A stretch of DNA of 33,844 bases from Paracoccaceae bacterium (GCA_013214575.1 JABSSD010000115.1:1-33844); one strand, 5' to 3'. Counted from the stretch's first letter, positions 16,785 to 25,213 are shown. Notes: a model not told the origin generated them from the letters alone. Numbers and translations: made by a program.

Positions 16785-17414
16785 ATGCTCCCTATCTTCT
16801 ATTCCTTCCGCCGCTGCCCCTATGCCATGCGGGCACGTCTGGCGCTGGTCTCATCCACCCAGCAGGTCGCGCTGCGCGAGGTGGTGCTGCGCGACAAACC
16901 GGCCGCCTTTCTTGCGGCCTCGCCCAGTGCCACAGTGCCTTGTTTGGTCACAGCGGAGGGTGTCATCGACGAAAGCCTCGATATCATGATCTGGGCGCTG
17001 CGCCGGTCAGACCCCGAGGGCTGGCTGCAGATGCCGGATGCGGGATGGGACTGGATTGCCCGCGCTGATGGGCCGTTCAAGGCAGCACTGGACCACACCA
17101 AATACGCCAGCCGCTACCCGGATATGGAGGCCAGTGAGCAGCGCGCCCTGGCGGCAGAGTTTCTGGCGGATCTGGATCAGCAGATTGACCAGTGGGTGTT
17201 TGCGCAGCCAAGTCTGGCCGATTACGCCATGCTGCCGTTTGTGCGCCAGTTTGCCTTTGTCGACAAAGCCTGGTTTGACGCCCAGCCCTGGCCGCAATTG
17301 CAGGCCTGGCTGGAGCGGTTTCTGGCCTCAGAAAGGTTTGCCGGTATCATGAGAAAATATCCACAATGGGCCGAGTCGACCGACGTTATTCATTTCCCGC
17401 CCAGATCAGCCTGA
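16785..17414 (+). CDS. Glutathione S-transferase-fold protein
   Basis: This 209-residue cytoplasmic protein has an N-terminal thioredoxin-like domain with a CPYA motif at Cys11 (FYSFRRCPYAMRARLAL) and SATVPCLV, including the cis-proline that binds glutathione. An all-helical C-terminal domain contains SLADYAMLPFVRQFA, the usual GST N-capping region. A cysteine catalytic residue points to the omega/beta or glutaredoxin-2-like group, acting in thiol exchange or detoxification; the substrate is unknown. It lies 120 bp after cpdB. Confidence 0.82.
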   Translation: MLPIFYSFRRCPYAMRARLALVSSTQQVALREVVLRDKPAAFLAASPSATVPCLVTAEGVIDESLDIMIWALRRSDPEGWLQMPDAGWDWIARADGPFKAALDHTKYASRYPDMEASEQRALAAEFLADLDQQIDQWVFAQPSLADYAMLPFVRQFAFVDKAWFDAQPWPQLQAWLERFLASERFAGIMRKYPQWAESTDVIHFPPRSA

Positions 17415-17855
17415 CGCGCCTCTGATGGCCCAGGGCGATTCCCGCATCTGGCCGCCAGCAAAGCCAGTGAAATGGCTGCCCAGTATCCGCAAATCCCGTT
17501 CTGGTAGGGTGATCTCCACTGCGCCACCTGCGCCCAGGCATTAATTTTGGCCGCAAGGATCGTTTCCAACAGCGACCCAATCCGATTCTACCGGTCAGAT
17601 CCGGGCCTGCGCCCATCCGAACCACCCCGTCACACAATCGAAAAATAGCGCGGTAACACATTATTTTAATGCAGTTATTTACTGACGTGCAGCAATCATT
17701 GGGCGGCGGTGCACTGCTCCCTGTCATCGCGGAGACGACAGAAACCGCAGCTTATATTCAATTTTTCACACATGTTTAATTATCTGCCCAGCCGCAATTA
17801 GGGACCTGTTAAGTTTTAAAGCTCAGATTGGGACCTGCATCCTGGGTGGGGTGGC

Positions 17856-17863
17856 GCCGATAA
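17856..17863 (+). promoter_or_regulatory. Sigma-28-like -10 box upstream of flagellin
   Basis: GCCGATAA matches the -10 box of flagellar sigma-28 promoters. No good TAAA -35 lies at the expected 15-bp spacing, so the assignment is weak. Confidence 0.3.
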
Positions 17864-17932
17864 GTTGAGTGATAATCGAACAACTATTAGCAAGATCAGA
17901 ATGACCTTCAATTGCCTTTAGGGGCGACACAG

Positions 17933-17948
17933 CGTGAGGAATCTCACG
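17933..17948 (+). promoter_or_regulatory. 5'-leader hairpin of flagellin mRNA
   Basis: cgtgag (17933-17938) and ctcacg (17943-17948) form a 6-bp stem with loop gaat, ending 7 bases before the aagga ribosome binding site. In related alphaproteobacteria flagellin translation is controlled through the leader (FlbT and FlaF); a role for this hairpin is an inference. Confidence 0.35.
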
Positions 17949-17967
17949 TTCCGTAAGGATTATTATT

Positions 17968-18810
17968 ATGACCAGCATTCTGACAAACACCGGCGCAATG
18001 GTTGCTCTGCAAACTCTGTCTTCGGTGAACAACGATCTGACCACCGCGCAGAACGAAATCTCAACTGGTAAAAGGGTTGGGACCGCCGGTGACAACGCTG
18101 CAGTCTGGGCCATTTCCAAAACCATGGAATCTGACATTGCAGGCTTCAACGCGATTTCGGAAAGCCTGGCCGTGGGCGAAGCGACTGTCGCCGTGGCCTC
18201 TGCCGGTGCCGAACAGATCGTAGATAAACTGATCGAAATCAAAGAATTGATCGTATCGGCCCAATCTGAGAACGTCGATCACGGCAAAATCCAGCTCGAC
18301 ATCTTGAAGAAATCCGAACAGGTTGCTGCGATTATGGCTTCGGCTCAGTTCAACGGCGTCAATCTGCTGCTGGATACCGTTGACGGCACAGAAACCCAAC
18401 TGGGCGTTCTTGCCTCGCTTGACCGGGTTGGCCCAACCGGCACACCAGCGGGAACTGAGATTACCATCGATGCTCTTGATTTCACAACCGATTTGGATCT
18501 GAGCGGCATGCAGACGATCGCAGACTCTGCCGAAGCAGCCATCGCCTTGGTTGACATCGAGGCCTTCCTGGCCACTGCCATTACCGGCGCCGCTCAGCTG
18601 GGTTCAGATTCTGCCCGCCTGTCCGACCAGGGAGAGTTTGTCGCGAAACTGACCGACGCCATGAAGATGGGCGTCAGTTCGATGACCGACACCAACATGG
18701 AAGAGGCCTCGGCCCGCCTGAAGGCCCTGCAGACCCAGCAGCAGCTGGCCGTGCAGTCGCTGTCCATCGCCAACAGCGCCCCGTCCTCGCTGATGACATT
18801 GTTCCGCTAA
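17968..18810 (+). CDS. fliC: Flagellin
   Basis: This 280-residue filament subunit is exported by the flagellar type III system. The N-terminal D0/D1 helices (MTSILTNTGAMVALQTLSSV, then TAQNEISTGKRVGTAGDNAA) and the C-terminal helix (SARLKALQTQQQLAVQSLSI, ending LMTLFR) are typical of alphaproteobacterial flagellins. The variable centre (about 130-190) is short, so the D2/D3 domains are small or absent. aaggatt lies 8 bases before the start. It is transcribed alone, with a leader hairpin and a strong terminator. Confidence 0.95.
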   Translation: MTSILTNTGAMVALQTLSSVNNDLTTAQNEISTGKRVGTAGDNAAVWAISKTMESDIAGFNAISESLAVGEATVAVASAGAEQIVDKLIEIKELIVSAQSENVDHGKIQLDILKKSEQVAAIMASAQFNGVNLLLDTVDGTETQLGVLASLDRVGPTGTPAGTEITIDALDFTTDLDLSGMQTIADSAEAAIALVDIEAFLATAITGAAQLGSDSARLSDQGEFVAKLTDAMKMGVSSMTDTNMEEASARLKALQTQQQLAVQSLSIANSAPSSLMTLFR

Positions 18811-18858
18811 ACCAATCCTCCGGGGCGCCCTTGGCGCCTCGGATCATAGCCTAAAGAC

Positions 18859-18894
18859 AATAGCCGCATCCAATAGACTGGAGCGGCTATTTTC
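18859..18894 (+). terminator. Flagellin terminator
   Basis: aatagccgc (18859-18867) and gcggctatt (18883-18891), extended by tcca/tgga inside, are followed by ttctattt. Confidence 0.85.
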
Positions 18895-18964
18895 TATTTG
18901 CAGCCCAAGATCAGATCGCCCGGCAGGCCCTGCCGCAAAAGAAGCAGGTCTTTACCGCAAAAGA

Positions 18965-18991
18965 AAAAGGCCGCCCAATGGGCGGCCTTTT
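18965..18991 (-). terminator. Trigger factor terminator
   Basis: There is a perfect 12-bp stem (aaaaggccgccc with its complement) with a 3-nt loop. On the minus strand it ends in a T run, 23 bases after the tig stop. It is symmetric enough to act on both strands. Confidence 0.85.
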
Positions 18992-19013
18992 CTGAATTGG
19001 TGTAAAAGAAGAT

Positions 19014-20345
19014 TTACTCTTCTTCCAGCGCCTCAACAGCTTTTTGAAGCTCGTCCTTGGAGACTTCCTTCTCGGAGACGGTGGCCAGTTCAAACACATA
19101 GTCGATGACTTTGTCTTCAAAGATCGGCGCCCGCAACTGCTGCTGCATCTGAGCGTTTTTCTGAACGAATTCAAAGAACTCACGTTCCTTGCCCGGATAC
19201 TGACGTGCCTGACCCATGATGGCCTGGGTCATTTCAGCGTCGGTCACTTCAACTTCGGCTTTCTGACCCAGCTCGGCCAGCAGCAGACCCAGACGGACCC
19301 GACGTTCAGCCAGCGAGGTGTGCTCGTCGGTGGTTTCGATCTCGGGGTGATCATGGCCTTCAACTTCGGGGTTGTCTTCGTGCCACAGCTGATGCGCGAT
19401 CTGGCTTGCTTCGGCGTCGAGCAGCGACGGCGGCAGGTCAAACGAGACCAGCTTGTCCAGGGCGTCCAATACCGCGCGTTTCATCACCGCGCGCGAGGCG
19501 CCGGCGTATTCAGCTTCCAGACGCTCGGAGATCTGAGACTTCAGAGCGGCCAGATCTTCGGCGCCAAATTTCTTGGCCAGCTCGTCGTTCAGCTCAGCCG
19601 CAACCGGTGCTTTGACTTCTTTTACCGTGCAGCTAAAGACAGCTTCTTTACCGGCCAGATTTTCGGCTTGGTACTCATCGGGGAAAGACACGGTGACGTC
19701 TTTTTCTTCACCGGTTTTAACACCAACCAGCTGCGGCTCAAAGCCGGGGATGAAAGAGTTGGATCCCAGAACCAGCGGGAAATCTTCTCCAGCACCGCCA
19801 TCAAAGGCTACGCCGTCGATTTTACCCAGGAAGTCGATGACAACCTGATCACCGTCCTCGGAGGCAGCATCTTCGTCGCGAGCCTGGAAGTCCTGAGCGG
19901 TTTCAGCCAGGTTGGCCAGCGCTTCGTCAACGTCACCTTCACCGGCTTTGACAATCAGCTTTTCCAGGGTCACCGATTTCAGATCAACTTCGGGAATTTC
20001 TGGCAGCGCTTCGTAGGACATGTTGACATTGACGTCGTCGCCCGGTTTCCAGTCTTCGCTGGACATCTTGACATCGGGCTGCATGGCAGGACGATCGCCG
20101 CTGTCTTCAAAATGCTGGTTCATGGCGCCGTCGATGCTTTCCTGCATCGCTTCGCCCATCAGGCGTTCGCCGTACTGCTTTTTCAGCAGCGCCATCGGCA
20201 CCTTACCCTTGCGGAAACCCTTCATTTCGATGCCCGGCTGAGCTTCGACCAGCTTTTCGTTTACCTTGGCGTCCAGTTCGGCAGCACTCACGGTAATCGC
20301 ATAGCCGCGTTTCAGACCTTCGTTCAACGTCTCAGTGACCTGCAT
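19014..20345 (-). CDS. tig: Trigger factor, ribosome-bound chaperone
   Basis: This 443-residue chaperone binds L23 at the exit tunnel and shields nascent chains. The ribosome-docking signature GFRKGKVP is at residues 43-50. The FKBP-type prolyl isomerase domain (about 150-245: [20 protein letters not shown], then [20 protein letters not shown]) and the helical C-terminal chaperone arms follow. The acidic tail ends KAVEALEEE. The start at 20345 ([17 protein letters not shown]) matches the family and has gggga upstream; the frame is open for 50 more codons without support. It is monocistronic. Confidence 0.95.
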   Translation of the reverse strand: MQVTETLNEGLKRGYAITVSAAELDAKVNEKLVEAQPGIEMKGFRKGKVPMALLKKQYGERLMGEAMQESIDGAMNQHFEDSGDRPAMQPDVKMSSEDWKPGDDVNVNMSYEALPEIPEVDLKSVTLEKLIVKAGEGDVDEALANLAETAQDFQARDEDAASEDGDQVVIDFLGKIDGVAFDGGAGEDFPLVLGSNSFIPGFEPQLVGVKTGEEKDVTVSFPDEYQAENLAGKEAVFSCTVKEVKAPVAAELNDELAKKFGAEDLAALKSQISERLEAEYAGASRAVMKRAVLDALDKLVSFDLPPSLLDAEASQIAHQLWHEDNPEVEGHDHPEIETTDEHTSLAERRVRLGLLLAELGQKAEVEVTDAEMTQAIMGQARQYPGKEREFFEFVQKNAQMQQQLRAPIFEDKVIDYVFELATVSEKEVSKDELQKAVEALEEE

Positions 20346-20494
20346 GTCATTCCCCATAGAGATTCGGGGCATGCACAGTGACATCCCCCAGATAAATTTG
20401 ACGCCTTGTATTTCTCCTACGCGCGTCGCGCAAGAGGCATTGCTGTCTGACAGGGTTAGTTGAGCGGGAAAGCCCCGAATTTTACCCTTGGGCA

Positions 20495-20522
20495 TAAAAA
20501 AACACGCCCCGAAGGGCGTGTT
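20495..20522 (-). terminator. Porin terminator
   Basis: aacacgccc (20501-20509) and gggcgtgtt (20514-20522) with a 4-nt loop are followed on the minus strand by a run of T. It lies 30 bases after the porin stop. Confidence 0.85.
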
Positions 20523-20551
20523 GATGGTGTTTGGGACTTGGTCAGGGCCGC

Positions 20552-21667
20552 TTAGAACTTCCAGCGGGCGCCAGCCATGATCACGCTACTGTCGCTGTAG
20601 GTGGTGGTGACGTCGTCATAGTCATACTCGCGGTAGGCCAGGTAGGCCTCAACATTGTAGTTGTCGATTTTCTGAACCGCAGCAACGCCCCAGGACTGAG
20701 CCGAGTCACCGGCCGAGACCATGTCGGAACCGTCATAGTAATCGACTGAGAAAGACGTCGAACCCAAAGAGGTCCAGTTGGCGGTATAGCCCAGCTTTGC
20801 GTAAGCATAGCTGCCAGCGATATCGCGTTCGCCTGCTACAACGGCCAGCGACAACCCGGTTGGCTTATGCTCCACTGCGACCGAGCCGACGATGTCGCGC
20901 TTGTCGGCGGTACCGGTTTCTTCGGTCCAAGCTGCGCCCAGGGCCGCATCAAGAGCAAAGTCACCCATGTTTTCGTTGTTATAGCTAACAGCGATGTCAT
21001 AGGTTTCGCGGTCATTGCTGATTTTCAGAATGTCGGTACCGTAAGATGCCGAGAACACGAACCCGTTATAGTTTTCGGTGTCGTAACGCACACGACCAAG
21101 ACGTCCTCCGTCATAGTCGGTGAAAGCATCACTCACATCGACACCACTCAGCGCACCAGCCGAGGTCCGGAAGGCGTATCCACCAGCAGAGTCAGCCGTT
21201 GCAACACCGGCAACAACACCGGTACCGGACCGGTCACTGCCTGCGATACCGTCTGAGGCCATGGAGCCCTGACCTGCCGAGAACGTACCGTAACTGGCGG
21301 TATCAAACTGCAGATCTACGTGGCGGATATTGGTGCGGTCCCAGCTGAGGCTGTCACCTTTTGAAGTCTGGCTGACACCATCAGATGCGCGGAAACCAAG
21401 GGCGGTTTCAAACTTGAACAGCATAGTGTTCTCGCCGAAAGCCTGCTTCAGGCGGAAACCGATCCGCGAGTTGGAGCCGGCGTTGTCGACCAGACGATTG
21501 TAGGTCTCAGTGCCATCGTCATAAGATTGGAACGACGGGTTAAGCTGACCATACCAGGTAAAACTGCCACCGGTGTCGTTTTCATAGGTAGGCCCGGCAA
21601 AAGCCGGAGATGCGATGGCGGTGGCAAGTGCAGCGGCACTTGCGTTATATGCAAAACGTTTGTTCAT
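20552..21667 (-). CDS. Outer-membrane porin, Rhodobacter type
   Basis: This is a 371-residue general diffusion porin with a signal peptide (cleavage after about residue 24, SPAFA) and a 16-strand-type beta barrel. Repeated aromatic-flanked strands ([36 protein letters not shown]) resemble porins of Rhodobacter and roseobacters. The C-terminal phenylalanine (MAGARWKF) is the usual signal for the BAM machinery. aggag lies 8 bases upstream of the start. Upstream DNA contains a Crp/Fnr-type palindrome (21872-21891). Confidence 0.92.
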   Translation of the reverse strand: MNKRFAYNASAAALATAIASPAFAGPTYENDTGGSFTWYGQLNPSFQSYDDGTETYNRLVDNAGSNSRIGFRLKQAFGENTMLFKFETALGFRASDGVSQTSKGDSLSWDRTNIRHVDLQFDTASYGTFSAGQGSMASDGIAGSDRSGTGVVAGVATADSAGGYAFRTSAGALSGVDVSDAFTDYDGGRLGRVRYDTENYNGFVFSASYGTDILKISNDRETYDIAVSYNNENMGDFALDAALGAAWTEETGTADKRDIVGSVAVEHKPTGLSLAVVAGERDIAGSYAYAKLGYTANWTSLGSTSFSVDYYDGSDMVSAGDSAQSWGVAAVQKIDNYNVEAYLAYREYDYDDVTTTYSDSSVIMAGARWKF

Positions 21668-21871
21668 GAGTAGGTGCTCCTAGTTCCTCATCACAGTCAG
21701 GAGTACCCTCGTTCCATCCATAAGGGATCCGACTTGTGACAAGCGGCTAACACGGGTTTTATTTGCTGCCGAGACTTGAAAAACCAGATCCGTATTCAGG
21801 GTGAATAGGAGTGGCGAAAATCTGCTCACGAAGGGTTTCTCTCGCATGTTTTTTGCTTGATGACAAGACTT

Positions 21872-21891
21872 TATGTGATCTAGGTCACATA
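21872..21891. promoter_or_regulatory. Crp/Fnr-type palindrome upstream of the porin
   Basis: TATGTGA, 6 bp, TCACATA: perfect 7-bp arms containing the exact Crp core TGTGA-N6-TCACA. It lies about 205 bp upstream of the porin start, the nearest gene in a position to be regulated. Which Crp/Fnr-family protein binds cannot be told from the site. Confidence 0.55.
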
Positions 21892-22214
21892 ACCATGCAG
21901 CCGGTGATTGGCTACTTTGCGCATGGCGCATCCCCGAGACTCACAGCTGGAGATTTTGAAGGGACACTGTTGGGTTTCAGCCGGGATGTCATTGCGGGCC
22001 GAAGCCCCGCCACCCGCCGTGAAAACCAAGCAGGTACCCGCGTCTGCGTCCTCGCGCAGCCCTCGGTTTGTGACACCGGATGTGGGACTGGATGTGGGAC
22101 TGGCATCAGCCCAGCTGAAAGCCCGGCAGCCCCAGCAGCAATTGGCGGCGCGGCCCTTCTCGGTCGCTGATCATGCACCGCGCGTGGGCCAGAGCCGTGA
22201 TACCCAAGCTAACC

Positions 22215-22233
22215 AATTGATTAGTAATCAATT
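22215..22233. repeat. 19-bp perfect palindrome
   Basis: aattgatta, centre g, taatcaatt. Part of it (accaattgatta at 22212-22223) is the reverse complement of 12 bases in the tRNA-Asn anticodon arm (22361-22372). Confidence 0.6.
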
Positions 22234-22286
22234 TTCCTGAACTTCCACCGCAATGGGGTAATTTTCACAAAAACCATTTTCCCCTC

Positions 22287-22315
22287 TGGACCTCGCCAAA
22301 TTCCATGGCTATACG
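22287..22315 (+). promoter_or_regulatory. tRNA-Asn promoter
   Basis: TGGACC (22287-22292), 17 bp, TATACG (22310-22315). The expected start is about 5 bases before the tRNA 5' end. Confidence 0.5.
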
Positions 22316-22326
22316 GTGCCTTGTGA

Positions 22327-22401
22327 TCCGGCGTAGCTCAGCGGTAGAGCAGTTGACTGTTAATCAATTGGTCGTAGGTTCGATCCCTACCGCCGGAGCC
22401 A
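22327..22401 (+). tRNA. tRNA-Asn (anticodon GTT)
   Basis: A full cloverleaf can be drawn: acceptor stem tccggcg/cgccgga, D arm gctcagcggtagagc, anticodon arm gttga-ctGTTaa-tcaat, T arm gtagg-ttcgatc-cctac, discriminator G and encoded CCA (22399-22401). Anticodon GTT reads Asn codons. An integrase gene ends 19 bases downstream on the other strand, so this tRNA is the likely insertion site of the element that follows. Confidence 0.97.
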
Positions 22402-22419
22402 ATAACCTCTTGAGTTTGT

Positions 22420-23502
22420 TCAGTTTTTTGAGCTTCCTTCCTGAGTGTGTTGGCGCTTTTGGCCTAGTGTGCCGAAAGTGTGTATGGAAATTTTCATTGC
22501 TTCACGGTGTGTGGCCTCTGCGTCGAGGTGACCATACCGCTCCACCATCTGCATGGAGGAGTGACCGAGGATGTCTTTGAGCACATACATGTCGCCACCG
22601 GACTGCACCCACCAAGATGCGAAAGTGTGCCGAAGGTCATGTACCGTTAGGTGTGGCATGCCTGCCCGAGACCGAGCCAGTCTGAAGAAACCCTGGAATG
22701 AGGTGAAGGGAATATGGGCCCTTTTCGTGTTGCACCAATGGCTGAACACACTGTCCCCCGGTGTGCGTGAGCAAAATTCCGCGAACTGGTCAAAGAACTC
22801 AGGCAGGATCGGCACAGTCCGCGGCTTTCCGTTCTTGGTGATTTCTCCCGGAAGTTGTATAACTCGGTTCGGGAGATTGACGTGTTTCTTCAGCAGCAGA
22901 CGCATCTCTTTGTGTCGTAGCCCAGTGTAGACCGCGAAGGTCACCAGCATCCGGTGGGATTCTTCGATACACGCTTTCTCCAGCCGATTGAATTCAGCAC
23001 GGGTCAGCCACACGTCTCGCGACGTCTCCTTCAAGTGCTTCTTGTCCATCATGCGTACGATGTTCACTTCCGGCGCATCGGCCATTGAGCGCTGGGCGTG
23101 GGTGAAGAGCGACGACATGAATGCCAGATCGCGTTTGACGGAGGCATCGGTGACAGTCATCCGCCGCTTGGCGACGAACCGCTTCAGGTCATTCAACGTG
23201 ATGTTGGACATGACCGCGTGACGGAAATGGGGATCGAGAACCCTCAATGAGTTCCGATACCCATGGAGGGTACTATTTGTCAGATCTCGGCGAGTGGCAA
23301 AGAAGTTGCCCACCACCTCCTGGAAGGACAGCTCTGTGGTCAGCTGATACAGACGCTTGAGCTCTTGCCAGGCTTCTGCTTCGTCGGTGTGGCCAGAAGA
23401 CTTGCGTACAGTGACGCCATCTTTGTTTTTGTAGGTGATTTGCCAGACGGTTGAACGCTCACGTTTATAGACCCGTGCGCCGGGGATATTTCTCGGTTCC
23501 AT
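22420..23502 (-). CDS. Tyrosine recombinase, phage-type integrase
   Basis: This 360-residue site-specific recombinase probably integrates the element into tRNA-Asn. An N-terminal arm-binding or AP2-like segment (about 10-50), a SAM-like core-binding domain (about 58-150) and the catalytic domain follow in order. The catalytic residues are visible: Arg196 (TGLRHKE), Lys223, His288 and Arg291 (VHDLRHTF), His314 (LGHSS) and Tyr323 (VERYGHL). The start at 23502 has gagga upstream. Its stop lies 19 bases from the tRNA, the usual place for an int gene. Its first 54 codons overlap the excisionase-like gene in another frame. Confidence 0.92.
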   Translation of the reverse strand: MEPRNIPGARVYKRERSTVWQITYKNKDGVTVRKSSGHTDEAEAWQELKRLYQLTTELSFQEVVGNFFATRRDLTNSTLHGYRNSLRVLDPHFRHAVMSNITLNDLKRFVAKRRMTVTDASVKRDLAFMSSLFTHAQRSMADAPEVNIVRMMDKKHLKETSRDVWLTRAEFNRLEKACIEESHRMLVTFAVYTGLRHKEMRLLLKKHVNLPNRVIQLPGEITKNGKPRTVPILPEFFDQFAEFCSRTPGDSVFSHWCNTKRAHIPFTSFQGFFRLARSRAGMPHLTVHDLRHTFASWWVQSGGDMYVLKDILGHSSMQMVERYGHLDAEATHREAMKISIHTFGTLGQKRQHTQEGSSKN

Positions 23503-23666
23503 GTGGTCCTCACTTTTTGTCGGACGATATATTCTTCGATGTCTTGGGGGTCGAATTTGTAACTTCGACCGAAACGGTGACCGGGGATCACCCCGGCTAT
23601 TGCCCACCGGTGGACAGTTCGAGGGGTCACCCTAAGGCGCTCCCCCACTTCTTTGGACGTCATCAT
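23340..23666 (-). CDS. Excisionase-like helix-turn-helix protein
   Basis: This 108-residue protein has an N-terminal winged-helix of the MerR/excisionase type (MMTSKEVGERLRVTPRTVHR, then WAIAGVIPGHRFGRSYKFDP and IEEYI). Such small proteins direct integrase toward excision or act as repressors. The domain is complete by about residue 55; the remaining half overlaps int by 163 bp and reads as low-information sequence, so the functional part is the N-terminus. An aggatcacagga leader precedes the ATG, and a 9-bp inverted repeat lies 24 bases upstream. Confidence 0.78.
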   Translation of the reverse strand: MMTSKEVGERLRVTPRTVHRWAIAGVIPGHRFGRSYKFDPQDIEEYIVRQKVRTTWNREISPAHGSINVSVQPSGKSPTKTKMASLYASLLATPTKQKPGKSSSVCIS

Positions 23667-23689
23667 TCCTGTGATCCTCTATCGGATGA

Positions 23690-23720
23690 AAGTCGCCTCA
23701 ACTAAAACTTTAGGCGACTT
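23690..23720. promoter_or_regulatory. Inverted repeat upstream of the excisionase-like gene
   Basis: aagtcgcct (23690-23698) and aggcgactt (23712-23720) pair perfectly over a 13-bp AT-rich spacer. It lacks a T run on the minus strand, so an operator is more likely than a terminator. Confidence 0.45.
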
Positions 23721-23846
23721 GGCGGTGGGGACAGTAAGCTAGCTTGTATTTTATCAACGTATTGAAGGTGCGACCGACTGACGTACATTTATGCACCTGG
23801 TCGAACAGCTCCTTGGGGACATTGGAATAGTGGTATTCCGAGCCGT

Positions 23847-24626
23847 TCATGCCGCTTCGGGGACCAGTTCCACTGTTTCTGTTCCTGTTCCTGTTTCGTA
23901 GACCATGTCCTTATTCCGGTCCTTTTTCAGAGATCCCTTCGCTCGCAGCCCCACCACGCAAGGTGATGGATCCAGGAACCGAAGGTCATGATCGTCGCCG
24001 TCGATCACGTTGTAGCCAAACAGAGTTCCACCGATTTTGTCGGTGACGGCAGCAACATTCATGCCTGCTTGGAGCACATCCCTGGTCTGAGATTGGTTAT
24101 TCTCATGCAGGGAAAATGTGAGATGATAATTGTCGGGGCGCTCACGAAACATCCTATTGAAGTGCTTCGTGTAGTCGTAGAATTGGGTGTCCGGAAAGTC
24201 ACTGGCGATTTCGGGAAATTGACGCTCCCATTGGATGTCGCTGTAGACGTTCAGCCGGATGGCAGCGCCCTGGTTCCGAGAAATTTCCTTGTGGAGCTGC
24301 GCCTTGAATTCGTCCCGAGCACGGAACCACCAGATGGTACGGAAGATCCGGCCCCACCAGACTGGGTGTGACCCATCTTTGCGGGTGAAATTCGCGGCAC
24401 CACGGCCGGAGGTGAAGATGCAGTGCTTCGTACACTCAGGGGAGCGTGACGCGCAGACCTCAAAGCCAGAGATGTCGGCGGGTGCCAGGGACAGGCCCAG
24501 ACCCTTCCAGTTCATCTTCTCTGCTTTCTTGATTTTGGGATTTTCCTTGCCCAACAGGTTCGAGGGGCGCCAGCCCGCAGCAAAACGTGCTTCGGCTTCA
24601 CGCCGAGCGTTTTCGTAAATGTCCAT
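23847..24626 (-). CDS. Phage Gp88-like protein
   Basis: This 259-residue protein resembles the phage 'gene product 88' family. Blocks that suggest this are a cysteine cluster (VCASRSPECTKHCIFTSGRG), RLNVYSDIQWE, FYDYTKHFNRM, YHLTFSLHE and NVIDGDDHDLRFLDPSPCVV with GLRAKG. The biochemical role of the family is not known to me. The start at 24626 is supported by ggaggatcat directly upstream. The C-terminus carries a Gly-Thr repeat encoded by four near-identical hexamers. It is common in phages and satellites, which fits the neighbouring integrase. Confidence 0.72.
   Translation of the reverse strand: MDIYENARREAEARFAAGWRPSNLLGKENPKIKKAEKMNWKGLGLSLAPADISGFEVCASRSPECTKHCIFTSGRGAANFTRKDGSHPVWWGRIFRTIWWFRARDEFKAQLHKEISRNQGAAIRLNVYSDIQWERQFPEIASDFPDTQFYDYTKHFNRMFRERPDNYHLTFSLHENNQSQTRDVLQAGMNVAAVTDKIGGTLFGYNVIDGDDHDLRFLDPSPCVVGLRAKGSLKKDRNKDMVYETGTGTETVELVPEAA
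23874..23897. repeat. Hexamer tandem repeat in the Gp88-like gene
   Basis: Four copies of tgttYc (tgtttc, tgttcc, tgttcc, tgtttc) encode ETGTGTET near the C-terminus. A change of copy number would keep the frame. Confidence 0.7.
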
Positions 24627-24707
24627 ATGATCCTCCAACGGATGACGGAATGAGTATTGGTCCGACCCGGAGATCGGGTCGGTTATTGGCTTCAGAATTT
24701 CAGAGGG

Positions 24708-24965
24708 TTAGCGCTTGATGACGACCCGCATCGCGATGTTCGTGATCGGGATCGGGATCGGGATCGGGATCGTGGGGATCAGCTCTATGGTCGCGTTGCA
24801 ACCGTTGTGGTAGCAGGTCTCAAAGTCGAACTGCAGATCGACCGCAATCTCCGGCGGCACCCCAAGCTCAGCGTCGTAGGTTTCCACGAGGCAGTCTCCT
24901 GCCTTCGATTGGAACTCAATCTCCTCGTCGCACTTCGGGCAGCGGGCCGTGACGATCAGGAACAT
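24708..24965 (-). CDS. Small zinc-ribbon-like protein with Pro-Ile repeat
   Basis: This 85-residue protein is of unknown family. Two cysteine pairs (CPKC at residues 9-12 and CYHNGC at 51-56) could bind zinc. After them comes PTIPIPIPIPIT, encoded by the GATCGG hexamer repeat, and a basic end (MRVVIKR). gagga lies 9 bases upstream of the start. It overlaps the end of the preceding gene by 10 bp and is followed by an 81-bp gap to the Gp88-like gene. Confidence 0.6.
   Translation of the reverse strand: MFLIVTARCPKCDEEIEFQSKAGDCLVETYDAELGVPPEIAVDLQFDFETCYHNGCNATIELIPTIPIPIPIPITNIAMRVVIKR
24744..24772. repeat. GATCGG hexamer repeat (4.8 copies)
   Basis: There are nearly five perfect copies of gatcgg inside the zinc-ribbon-like gene, read on the minus strand as alternating Pro-Ile. 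Length changes would alter only the number of dipeptides. Confidence 0.85.
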
Positions 24966-25213
24966 TCGTAGGTGTCCTCAATAAAGGTTTCGAGACGGGC
25001 GATTTCATCGCGGCCGATCCAGGCCTCGAGTTCGTTTCCGCGGAGAGTGGTTCCGGCCAGGTGGATGTTGTTGATCTTGGCCTGTACTGACGTTTCGGCC
25101 AGGGCGAAGTCCTCGGCAGGGAATTTCTCCACCTCGAGATCGAAAACCGCTGGCACCCCCATGAGGGGGCCATGAGGTGTTTCGAAATCGACCTGGGTTT
25201 CAAATATTGCCAT
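24956..25213 (-). CDS. Small unknown protein
   Basis: This 85-residue acidic protein (MAIFETQVDFETPHGPLMGV and ARLETFIEDTYECS) belongs to no family I recognise. It overlaps the genes on both sides by 14 and 10 bp, has a gggag site upstream and is clearly part of the same operon. This packing is the main evidence that it is real. Confidence 0.6.
   Translation of the reverse strand: MAIFETQVDFETPHGPLMGVPAVFDLEVEKFPAEDFALAETSVQAKINNIHLAGTTLRGNELEAWIGRDEIARLETFIEDTYECS

Larger units (their letters stand above)
17415..17967. other. Flagellin upstream region
   Basis: This 553-bp gap has no complete gene. On the minus strand at about 17416-17525 a coding-like string ends in a stop (PERDLRILGSHFTGFAGGQM, then RESPWAIRGASG) and may be a relic. 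From about 17640 the sequence becomes AT-rich and presumably holds flagellin control sites. Confidence 0.45.
21668..22326. other. Porin-tRNA intergenic region
   Basis: This 659-bp gap has no convincing gene. It contains the Crp/Fnr-type palindrome, a tandem 12-mer (ggatgtgggact twice, about 22078-22101), a 19-bp AT-rich palindrome at 22215-22233 and the tRNA promoter. Confidence 0.5.

Noticed and set aside
17852-17868. Possible sigma-54 promoter upstream of flagellin (tggcgc...)
   Set aside because: The -24 TGGC is present but no GC lies at the required -12 spacing.
21811-22170. 119-codon open frame between porin and tRNA-Asn
   Set aside because: No ribosome binding site, low-complexity C-terminal half from a tandem repeat (CGTGCGTG, APAA), and it covers the Crp-type palindrome; most likely chance.
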